NCBI GenBank assembly: GCA_016781085.1
Contig: JADDQZ010000077.1
Coordinates: 10,752-48,460 of the forward strand
DNA from: Actinomycetota bacterium
GTDB taxonomy: Bacteria; Actinomycetota; Thermoleophilia; Solirubrobacterales; Solirubrobacteraceae
Direction of reading: 5' to 3'
Length of the DNA: 37,709 nt
Shown here: positions 15,409 through 22,513 of the stretch, one piece after another
Layout: each line of letters starts with the position of its first letter
How positions within the stretch are numbered: position 1 is the first letter of the stretch
Notes under the pieces: generated by a model
What the model saw: only the letters and a program-made list of their open reading frames with translations
What the model was told of the DNA's origin: nothing
The model's database searches: none
Program-made: the position numbers and the translations under genes

Positions 15409-17304
15409 TCAGGGGGTGTGACGATTTGTTGCCGTATATCGACTCTTAATCGTCACACCCCTCGTCGGTCGGTCGGCTCTGTCCTCTGGCCCGAGGTCCT
15501 GGGTGGATTCGTCGGTCGTCGGTCGCCGATCGTCCTCGTCCTTCGGTCGCCGAACCAGCTCGTGGCGGGAAAGCAAAGCCAGCCACAGCGGCGGCAGGAA
15601 CCACGTCACGTAGGTGTAGAACCAGTGGCTCAAGCCCAGTTGAGCGGCGATCAGGACTGCTGCGGCCAGCGCGGAAACGACCACGGTGTCGCGTCGGCGG
15701 GGAAACCAAGCCACCGCCACAGCGAGAAAGAGCACGGCGACCTGGGTACCCGTCTGCAATGCCGGCGGTAAGTCATAAAGACCCCAAATCGAGAAGGGCG
15801 AATCACGCGCGGCTTGAAAGGCGAGAGTCCGTTCGGCGAACGGGCCAAGTCCACCGATAACCGCTACGGGCGCCAGCAGTGCCGCCGTAGCCCCGAGCGT
15901 CGCCGCCGCAAAGCTCAATTGCGCGCGGCCCGGACGCCAAGTGACGTGCGCGCACGAGTCAAGGTCATTGCCGCCGCCGAGCCGCAAGCCACCCGCATGG
16001 GTCCAAGCCAGCGGGGCGAGAATCAGCGGCGCAAACTTCGTCAATGCTGCGGCTGCGGTCACCGCTCCACACGTCCACGGGCGGCCAACGGAAAGCAGCA
16101 GGACAGCGACGACGGCGCCGACGAGCGCATCGTTGGCGTTGGTGTTCAGCACCAGGAAGGTGAGCGGGAAGCTGCACCACATGTAGGCGAGCAGCACGCC
16201 CAGCCAGGCGCCCCGCACCGCTCGGCCAAGCGCCCACAAGGCCGCCACTGCGAGAAAGTCGAAGAAGATGGCGGCGGCGTGGGCGGCCGGCAGCTCATCC
16301 CACGTTCCGCTCCACGGGAGCAAGAGCTCCCAGGGGACGTAGGCGTAATAAGTGACGGGCCCGTAGGTGTCGCCGTGCGCGTTGTCGGGGGGAAATGTCC
16401 CGTAGATCCCAGTGCCGCTGGTCAAGCGGTCGGCGCCGATGACGCCGGAGTAGCCGACGTCGATGACGTTCGAAGTCCAGAGGTTGAGTGCGGTCCGCGC
16501 CACGAGCAGGACCACCACACCAACACCGAGCGCTTTCACGGACAAGGCGAGGCGCAGCGGGTCCACCGCCACGGTTTTCGCGCGCCGGAAGCGACTACGC
16601 GCGATCCACAGCATCCGCATTGCGAGGTAGATCAGCGGCGGCTGGCTCAGCGGCACGGACTGCTCGACTCGTCCGTTGGTGAAGAAAGCGAAAGACACCA
16701 GTAAGAAGACCAGCGCCAGCAGGTCGACGTGCAGCCACCCGAACGGCGGGCGGGCGAAGGGCAGGAGAAAGAGCACCGCCAGCGGCAGCCAGAGCCACCA
16801 CGCGCTAGCCGGTCCGCCGAAGGCACCGGGATATCCGCGCGCCATCGTCCAGGAAACCCGAAAGCCCGTCCACGCCTCCAAGACGCGCCCGCTGCGATCG
16901 GAGACATGGACCTGCGCGATCTCGCGCGGACGCGCGCCGGTGGCTGATCCGGCGTAATACGACACGCGCCAGCGCCGCTCGCCCCGCCGCTCCGACCGCG
17001 TGACCGCCCCGGTAGTCCGGCCTGCATCCCTGCGAGCCGCTCGGATCTCAGGCACTTCAGCAGCGATCGACTCAACCTTGCCGGGCGACAGTCGCCACTC
17101 GGCCGGTCTTATTGCGGCCGCCGGAGACGACGACGCGGTAGATGCCGCCGCGTGGGAGGGAACTCCGGTGGACGGGGCGGCAGCGGCCGCGAGGCCTGCC
17201 CATGTCCCGGCCACAGCAGCAACAACAGCGACAACAGCGACCCCGGCAACCATCCCGGCACTTCGGCGCAGCGAGACCGCGAGCGCCGGAAGCCACCGAC
17301 TCAT
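15409..17304 (-). CDS. Polytopic membrane protein, probable GT-C glycosyltransferase with PepSY-like N-terminal domain
   Basis: The 631-residue membrane protein begins with one N-terminal helix (about 10-40). An extracytoplasmic PepSY-like domain follows (about 70-155: LSPGKVESIAAEVPEI, WRVSYYAG, AQVHVSDRSGRVLEAWTG). Then come about ten membrane helices. Between them, GIYGTFPPDNAHGDTYGPVTYYAYVPWE looks like the acidic first luminal loop of GT-C enzymes that use polyprenyl-phosphate sugars (GT87/DUF2029-like). I chose ATG 17304, 17 bases after the upstream stop. The C-terminal tail is charged, and its last 17 codons lie in the inverted repeat at 15413-15461. The sugar transferred is unknown. 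Confidence 0.75.
   Translation of the reverse strand: MSRWLPALAVSLRRSAGMVAGVAVVAVVAAVAGTWAGLAAAAAPSTGVPSHAAASTASSSPAAAIRPAEWRLSPGKVESIAAEVPEIRAARRDAGRTTGAVTRSERRGERRWRVSYYAGSATGARPREIAQVHVSDRSGRVLEAWTGFRVSWTMARGYPGAFGGPASAWWLWLPLAVLFLLPFARPPFGWLHVDLLALVFLLVSFAFFTNGRVEQSVPLSQPPLIYLAMRMLWIARSRFRRAKTVAVDPLRLALSVKALGVGVVVLLVARTALNLWTSNVIDVGYSGVIGADRLTSGTGIYGTFPPDNAHGDTYGPVTYYAYVPWELLLPWSGTWDELPAAHAAAIFFDFLAVAALWALGRAVRGAWLGVLLAYMWCSFPLTFLVLNTNANDALVGAVVAVLLLSVGRPWTCGAVTAAAALTKFAPLILAPLAWTHAGGLRLGGGNDLDSCAHVTWRPGRAQLSFAAATLGATAALLAPVAVIGGLGPFAERTLAFQAARDSPFSIWGLYDLPPALQTGTQVAVLFLAVAVAWFPRRRDTVVVSALAAAVLIAAQLGLSHWFYTYVTWFLPPLWLALLSRHELVRRPKDEDDRRPTTDESTQDLGPEDRADRPTRGVTIKSRYTATNRHTP
15413..15461. 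repeat. Perfect inverted repeat (REP/MITE-like) at a convergent junction
   Basis: GGGGTGTGACGATT (15413-15426) and AATCGTCACACCCC (15448-15461) are exact 14-base inverted arms with a 21-base loop. It lies between the convergent ymdB and glycosyltransferase genes. It also encodes the last residues of the glycosyltransferase (RGVTIKSRYTATNRHTP). The arm quality and AT-richer loop unlike its surroundings suggest a mobile palindromic repeat. It could equally serve as terminator for the plus-strand gene. Confidence 0.65.
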
Positions 17305-17321
17305 CGTGGCCGCTGCTTCTT

Positions 17322-18845
17322 TCAGTCCGAGGAAGAGGCGCCGGGCGGTGCGAAACTCAAGCGGGACGGCAGCCCGAAGTGCCCGCGCACCAGTTCGGCG
17401 ATGTCGGAGATCAGCCACTGTGGGCGAGCCTCGGCGCTCTCCGGGCCTGTGCCGCACCACAGCAGTGATGCGTTTGAGTCGTCGGAATGCAGCGACCCAT
17501 GAGAGCCGCCGCCGACGTGGTGGCTGCCACCCCAATCCACGAACTCATGACCGGAAGCGGCCGACGCGAAGACGTCGCCGGCGGTGCGACAGCGCAGCGC
17601 CGCCCAAACACGCCCGAAAGCGTCGGGATAGGCAGCGGACGCGACCTGGTCGCCGTCGAAGCTCAGTTCCAGGACGTCGAGATCCCCTTCGACGCTCCAG
17701 CGCCTGCCTTGGAGGTCGACGAGCTTTCCCCCCGGCGAAAACCGCAGCTCGCCGTCTTGACGACGGATCGCGACCTCGCCGTCGGGGTGATCGGTCAAGC
17801 GCATGGTCAGTTCCACCCCAGGAGTCTCACGGAGCACGCGCTCATAGCCGTCGACCGCCGCACGCCGTCGATTGCCAAGCGCGTAGATCTGCGCGGCGCG
17901 AGAGTTCGGGCAGACGGCGAGATCAGGTATCCCCGGCTTCCCCCGTCGCGGATTGGTCGCGGGTTGGAAGTTGAAGCCATCAAAGGCGGCGAAGAGGTCG
18001 ATCGGGTCGGTGACCAGAGTCTGGGCGTGGTCGGAGCAGACGATCACGGCATGGTCTTCCAAGAAGGCGTCGATCCCGCCCCCCGCGTCCATCACGCGGC
18101 CAATCGCAGCGTCGGCGACGGGAATCGAGTCGATCTGGCCGGCCGGCCCCTGGCGGTGCGAGTGCGAGTCGTTGTCGGGCAGCGAAAGCAGCAGGAAGTC
18201 GAAGAGATCCTGCTCGACGAGATGAGCGCCGACGCAGCCGGCGTGCGGATCACGGCTGTACGGCAACCCGAATTGCGAACGGCACGACGTGCGCTGGGAG
18301 GCGAACAGATCCGCGTAGAAGAGCTCACGCGGACCGTTCACCGGGTGGCGAAAGACGGTGGCCGCCAAGCGCGTCAGGGCGGTGTCGTCAGCGGGCTGCT
18401 GTACGTGGCGCCCGCGGTAGATCAGGAACGTGGTCGCCGCTGTCCGCAGATCATCGTCATCTAGCGACTCGAAAACCGTGTGCACGTCGCGGGAAAGATG
18501 CTCCGCGTTCATGTTGTAGATCGTGTCGGTGAGCGAGCGCTTGAAGCCGACGGCTTGAGAAGCGCGGAAGCTCGTGCCGTATTCGACGTAACGGCCCTGG
18601 CCGCGGTGATACCAGTTCATCGCCGCGATCCCGTGGCGATCCTGGCGCTGACCGGTGGTGATCGACGCCGCACAGATGGGCGTCACCGAAGGAAACGCCG
18701 ACACGCAGTTGTCGACGTGCGCGCCGCGCTTGATGAGCTCAGCCAGGGTCGGCGCCCTGCCGGCCGCCACCGTCTCGTGCAACATGGCGGGGCTCATCGC
18801 ATCGATGACCGCGAGGACGAGCTTTTTGCGCCGCGTGGCGGCCAC
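17322..18845 (-). CDS. Alkaline phosphatase-superfamily phosphodiesterase/nucleotide pyrophosphatase
   Basis: The 507-residue type I phosphodiesterase family protein starts at GTG 18845, two bases after the DUF4126 stop. Metal and nucleophile regions are visible: VLAVIDAMS near the N-terminus (first Asp), SAFPSVTPICAASITTGQ (Thr nucleophile region), HGIAAMNWYHRG, LSLPDNDSHSH (Asp/His metal ligands), CSDHAQT, and a final GGSHHVGGGSHGSLH. No signal peptide is apparent, so it is probably cytoplasmic or peripheral. Substrate could be nucleotide-sugars or phospholipid head groups. The glycosyltransferase follows directly. Confidence 0.87.
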   Translation of the reverse strand: MAATRRKKLVLAVIDAMSPAMLHETVAAGRAPTLAELIKRGAHVDNCVSAFPSVTPICAASITTGQRQDRHGIAAMNWYHRGQGRYVEYGTSFRASQAVGFKRSLTDTIYNMNAEHLSRDVHTVFESLDDDDLRTAATTFLIYRGRHVQQPADDTALTRLAATVFRHPVNGPRELFYADLFASQRTSCRSQFGLPYSRDPHAGCVGAHLVEQDLFDFLLLSLPDNDSHSHRQGPAGQIDSIPVADAAIGRVMDAGGGIDAFLEDHAVIVCSDHAQTLVTDPIDLFAAFDGFNFQPATNPRRGKPGIPDLAVCPNSRAAQIYALGNRRRAAVDGYERVLRETPGVELTMRLTDHPDGEVAIRRQDGELRFSPGGKLVDLQGRRWSVEGDLDVLELSFDGDQVASAAYPDAFGRVWAALRCRTAGDVFASAASGHEFVDWGGSHHVGGGSHGSLHSDDSNASLLWCGTGPESAEARPQWLISDIAELVRGHFGLPSRLSFAPPGASSSD

Positions 18846-18847
18846 GG

Positions 18848-19423
18848 TCAGCGCAGGATCCGCAGACCGGCGTATTTGCGCTCTTCGCGTCGCCGACCGC
18901 GCACGAGCAGCGACGCGAGAGCAGCGATGACCACCAGCGCCAGAGGCGGCGCCAGCACCGAAGCGGCTGCCGCGACGCCGGCGGCAACTTCCCCGTAGAT
19001 GGGAAGCGTCGCCGCGGCGCCTGCGTCCAAGCGGCGACGCGCGCGGGTGAACAGCGCTCTCGCGGCGTACGCGCCGAGCGCCGCACAAAGGACGCCGATG
19101 ATCCCCCCGGCTATCGCCGGGTGCCCGCGATCAGCTAGAGAGCCTGCGCCTTCGAGACCTCCCAGCACGACGCACACGGCTAGCAGGCCGAACCACAGCG
19201 ACGTGTTCGCCGAACGCAACAGCACCAGCTCGAGGCCGATCGCCAGGACGGCGATGGCGGCGATGAACGGCCAGCTCTCCAGGAAGGAGAACTCCGTGCC
19301 GCCGAAGTCCACGCCGAGGTTGGCAACGGCCAAGGCGCCTACGATCAGCACCGGAAGCAGCGGGCGAATACCGATGGCGGCCGCTATGCCGGCGCCCTGA
19401 AGCAGGTCGAGAAGAAGATCCAT
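18848..19423 (-). CDS. DUF4126-like membrane protein
   Basis: A 191-residue, Ala/Leu-rich membrane protein with about five predicted helices. It opens with LLQGAGIAAAIGIRPLLPVLIVGAL, which resembles the DUF4126 family. Function is unknown. I chose ATG 19423; the frame continues to 19537 but overlaps the divergent aminotransferase. It is two bases from the phosphodiesterase and likely forms a three-gene transcript with that and the glycosyltransferase. Confidence 0.75.
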   Translation of the reverse strand: MDLLLDLLQGAGIAAAIGIRPLLPVLIVGALAVANLGVDFGGTEFSFLESWPFIAAIAVLAIGLELVLLRSANTSLWFGLLAVCVVLGGLEGAGSLADRGHPAIAGGIIGVLCAALGAYAARALFTRARRRLDAGAAATLPIYGEVAAGVAAAASVLAPPLALVVIAALASLLVRGRRREERKYAGLRILR

Positions 19424-19466
19424 CCGAAGCGGTCTGCCAACCTTCGTTAGCGTTGTGGAAGGCCGC

Positions 19467-20777
19467 ATGACGATAGAAGGAAGCCACAGAGCCTCCGATG
19501 CCGGGGCACCGCCGGAGATTCCGCCGCGCCGTTCCACGACGCGCGACCTCGAGCGCTACGCCCGTCTGTTCGCCCAGCGAACCCAGGTCATGAAGTCCTC
19601 CGCCATGCGCGACCTGATGGCGGTCACCGAGCGGCCTGAAGTGATTTCGCTGGCCGGCGGGCTGCCGGACACGCGCACCTTTGATTCCACCACCTTCGCT
19701 TCGGTGATGGCACACATCGCCGAAGCGGAATGCGCGCGCGCCCTGCAGTACGGCCCGACGGAGGGTCACGCCGACGTGCGCAAGCACATCGTCGCGATCA
19801 TGGACGAAGAAGGCATGCGCGTCGAGGAAGACGAGGTCCTCGTCACCACGGGTGGCCAGCAAGTCATCGACCTCGTTTGCAAGACGCTGATCGATCCCGG
19901 CGACGTGATCGTCGCCGAAGCTCCGACTTATCCCGGCGCTGTGCCGACGTTCTGCTCCTATCAGGCCGACGTCGTGCAGATCGAGTTAGACGACGAGGGC
20001 ATGCGCATCGACGTACTCGAGCAGCAGCTGGAAATTCTTGACGCCCAGGGGCGCGCGCCGAAGTTCATCTACACGATCCCGTCGTTTCAGAATCCGGGCG
20101 GCGTTTCCATGTCGCTCGAGCGCCGGCGCCGGCTGGTCGAGATCGCCAGCGAGCGCGAGCTACTGGTGCTCGAAGACAATCCCTACGGGTTGCTGCGCTT
20201 CGAAGGCGAGCCGCTGCCGACCCTGTTCTCACTAGACGGCGGCCAGTTCGTGATCTACCTCGGGACGTTCTCGAAGATCCTCTCGCCGGGCGTGCGGCTG
20301 GGGTGGAGTGTCGCGCCTCGGCCCGTCAGCGCGAAGATGAACCTCGGCAAGCAGGCCGTCGACTTGTGCTCTGCCTCATTGACGCAGCGCTTCGTCAATG
20401 GCTACTTCGAGACCGGGGAATGGCGTGGCTATCTCGACCTGCTGATCGGCGTCTACCGGCGCCGCCGAGACGTGATGTTCGAAGCCCTCGAGGAGCACTT
20501 TCCCGACGGCGCGACCTGGACACGGCCGCAAGGCGGCCTGTTCGTCTGGGCGACGCTTCCCGACTACATCGACACGACGGACCTCCTGGCGCGCGCGTTG
20601 CGCGACAACGTCGCCTTCGTGCCTGGGCGCGCCGCCTACCTCGACGGCCGCGGTGGCTCGTCGATGCGGCTGAACTTCTCCGGCGTCGATGAAGCCGACA
20701 TCCGCGAAGGAGTCCGCCGCATCGGCGAAGTCGTGCGCGAGCAGGTTGAGCTCTACTCCAAGCTGACGGAGCATTGA
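19467..20777 (+). CDS. PLP-dependent aminotransferase, class I (LysN / 2-aminoadipate-like)
   Basis: The 436-residue fold-type I aminotransferase is of the group that includes LysN and the catalytic part of MocR proteins. Features are SLAGGLPD (61-68), LQYGPTEGH (93-101), TTGGQQVIDL (127-136), YTIPSFQNPGG (202-212), the PLP-contact Asp in LEDNPYG (235-241) and Lys270 in GTFSKILSPGVRLGW. ATG 19467 is favoured over GTG 19455 since GGAAGG lies at 19457-19462. It lacks a MocR DNA-binding domain. The amino donor/acceptor is not determinable; the stop overlaps the ddl start, so a link to cell-wall amino acids is possible. Confidence 0.9.
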   Translation: MTIEGSHRASDAGAPPEIPPRRSTTRDLERYARLFAQRTQVMKSSAMRDLMAVTERPEVISLAGGLPDTRTFDSTTFASVMAHIAEAECARALQYGPTEGHADVRKHIVAIMDEEGMRVEEDEVLVTTGGQQVIDLVCKTLIDPGDVIVAEAPTYPGAVPTFCSYQADVVQIELDDEGMRIDVLEQQLEILDAQGRAPKFIYTIPSFQNPGGVSMSLERRRRLVEIASERELLVLEDNPYGLLRFEGEPLPTLFSLDGGQFVIYLGTFSKILSPGVRLGWSVAPRPVSAKMNLGKQAVDLCSASLTQRFVNGYFETGEWRGYLDLLIGVYRRRRDVMFEALEEHFPDGATWTRPQGGLFVWATLPDYIDTTDLLARALRDNVAFVPGRAAYLDGRGGSSMRLNFSGVDEADIREGVRRIGEVVREQVELYSKLTEH

Positions 20778-21730
20778 GCCGGGTCGCGGTCCTCAAGGGC
20801 GGGCGCTCGCTGGAGCGACAGGTCTCGTTGAAATCGGCGGCGCGCGTCGTCGGTGCACTGGAACGCCGCGGTCACGACGTGGTCGAGATCGATGTCGGAT
20901 CCGACCTCGTCGAGCGCCTCCGCGAAGCCGAGGCTGATGTCGCTTTCATCGCCATGCATGGCCGCGACGGCGAGGACGGCACCGTGCAAGAGCTGCTCGA
21001 GCTCGTCGGCATCCCTTACACCGGCTCGGACCCGTTCGCGTGCATCCGCTGCTGGGACAAGGTCTTGACCAAGCATGCGCTGGTGGAGGCCGGGATTCCG
21101 ACGCCGCCGTTCTACGCCTTCAACGAGACGGCATTCCGGGGGCTCGGCGCCGCGCAAGCGCTGCCGGAGATCGAGGAGCGGCTCGAGTTTCCGATCGTGG
21201 TCAAGCCGGCCAGCCAGGGCTCAGCACTGGGCATCAAATTCGCTCGAACAGCTGCAGAAGTGCCCAAGGCACTGCTGACGGCATTCTCGTATGACTCGAA
21301 GATCTTGCTCGAGCGTCACGTGGCTGGCCATGACTTGTCCGTTTCGATCCTCGACAGCCCCGACGGCCCGGTGGTGCTACCGGTGGTCGAAGCGATCGCG
21401 CATCCCGATGACGACTTCTACGACTTCGTCGCCCGCTACGAGGTAGGCAGAACTCACTTCGCCTGCCCGGCGGAGATCGGCTTCAACTCGGCATCGGGGG
21501 CCCAGGCGCTTGCGCTGCGGGCCTACGAGCTGCTCGGCTGCCAGGGCTTTGCGCGCGTCGACCTGATGCTCGACGCCACGACGGGCGAGTCGTTCGTGCT
21601 CGAAGTCAACGCCATCCCCGGACTTACGACGACGTCCCTGTTACCGCAAGCCGCCGAGGCGGCCGGCATCGACTTCGATTCGCTGATCAGCCGCGTGCTC
21701 GAGCTGGCGCTCGCGCGCGCGGCCGCTTGA
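20774..21730 (+). CDS. ddl: D-alanine--D-alanine ligase
   Basis: The 318-residue ATP-grasp ligase joins two D-alanines for the peptidoglycan stem peptide. It starts at TTG 20774, overlapping the aminotransferase stop (ATTGA). Motifs are GGRSLERQVSLKSA near the N-terminus, FIAMHGRDGEDGTVQ (the H-G-x-x-G-E-D-G block), GIPYTGSD, VVKPASQGSALGI (ATP-binding; Ala where Ser is usual), LLERHVAGHDL and the Mg-binding FVLEVNAIPGLTTTSLLP. Length is normal. Coupling to an upstream aminotransferase suggests the pair works on D-amino acid or cell-wall precursors, which is inference. Confidence 0.94.
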   Translation: MSRVAVLKGGRSLERQVSLKSAARVVGALERRGHDVVEIDVGSDLVERLREAEADVAFIAMHGRDGEDGTVQELLELVGIPYTGSDPFACIRCWDKVLTKHALVEAGIPTPPFYAFNETAFRGLGAAQALPEIEERLEFPIVVKPASQGSALGIKFARTAAEVPKALLTAFSYDSKILLERHVAGHDLSVSILDSPDGPVVLPVVEAIAHPDDDFYDFVARYEVGRTHFACPAEIGFNSASGAQALALRAYELLGCQGFARVDLMLDATTGESFVLEVNAIPGLTTTSLLPQAAEAAGIDFDSLISRVLELALARAAA

Positions 21731-21793
21731 TCTGCACGGCCGCGGCAGCCTGCCCGCGCGCTTGACCCGCACGGCCGCGCTGCGGCGGCCCGC
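21724..21793. repeat. Imperfect 35-base tandem repeat at the ddl 3' end
   Basis: CGCTTGATCTGCACGGCCGCG... (from 21724) and CGCTTGACCCGCACGGCCGCG... (from 21759) are two adjacent 35-base units, near-identical in the first 21 positions. The first contains the ddl stop. They fill the space between ddl and the convergent DUF151 gene and, being rich in GC palindromes, may act as terminator. Confidence 0.5.
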
Positions 21794-21795
21794 TC

Positions 21796-22287
21796 CTACT
21801 GGTCGCCGGCCGCGAAGTCCTCGGGAGTGACCTCGTCGAGGAATTCCTTGAACTTGTCTACGACTTCTTCAGTGTCTTCGACCTCATGCTCGAACTCGAT
21901 CGCGGACTCGGCGATGACTTCTTCGGCGGCGAAGATGGTGGCGCCGCAGCGCACGGCCAAGGCGAGCGCGTCGCTCGGACGCGAATCGATCACGACGTCG
22001 CGCCCGTTCACGCTGAGCGTGATCGAGGCGTAGAAAGTGTTGTCGCGCAGTTCCGTGACGGCCACGCTCGTGCAGCTGGCATCGAGCTCACCGAGCATGT
22101 CTTGCAGCAAGTCATGCGTCATCGGCCGGGGAGTCGACGCTCCTTGCAGCTTCATGAGGATGGCTGCCGCCTCGGGATGTCCTATCCAGATCGGCAGGAA
22201 CTTGTTCGTGTCGACGGCTTTGAGCAACACGATCGGCTGCTTGCCGACCATGTCGAAGCTCACGCCGTAGATGACCATCTCCTGCAA
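21796..22287 (-). CDS. Bifunctional nuclease family protein (DUF151)
   Basis: The 163-residue protein has the DUF151/BFN fold: MVIYGVSFDMVGKQPIVLLKA, FLPIWIGHPEAAAI, PRPMTHDLLQDMLGEL and DVVIDSRPSDALALAVR (the SRPSDAxALA motif). Family members have been reported as nucleases in plants; the bacterial role is uncertain. I prefer TTG 22287 because AAGGAG lies six bases before it; ATG 22278 is the alternative. The acidic C-terminus (EFEHEVEDTEEVVDKFKEFL) resembles a UVR-type helical extension. It is convergent with ddl and divergent from ppc. Confidence 0.85.
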   Translation of the reverse strand: MQEMVIYGVSFDMVGKQPIVLLKAVDTNKFLPIWIGHPEAAAILMKLQGASTPRPMTHDLLQDMLGELDASCTSVAVTELRDNTFYASITLSVNGRDVVIDSRPSDALALAVRCGATIFAAEEVIAESAIEFEHEVEDTEEVVDKFKEFLDEVTPEDFAAGDQ

Positions 22288-22513
22288 CGGGCGCTCCTTG
22301 CCGTCGGATACCGCGGCCAGTATAGGCCGCTGCTTTGCAAGCTCCTGTGCCTGCCGGCCGTCCTGGCCGGCGGCTGACCCAGCGCACAAAGCGTGACGTG
22401 GCCAGTCGCGGCAGGGCGGAGGGTGTCGAGCGTGTCGAACCATCTAGGCTGACTCGGCCGAGAATCCTCGGCTCCAACGCCCGCTCCCCGTTTTCCTCGG
22501 AAGAAGCTTCGCG
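22288..22513. promoter_or_regulatory. Divergent promoter region of DUF151 gene and ppc
   Basis: This 226-base gap is the longest gene-free stretch. On the minus strand TATACT (22319-22324) is a good -10 for the DUF151 gene, about 30 bases before its start; a -35 is not obvious. Two palindromes occur: GCCGGCC-gtcct-GGCCGGC near 22356 and GCCGAG-AATC-CTCGGC near 22458. For ppc, TAGGCT near 22445 could be a -10. No small ORF is convincing. Confidence 0.35.
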
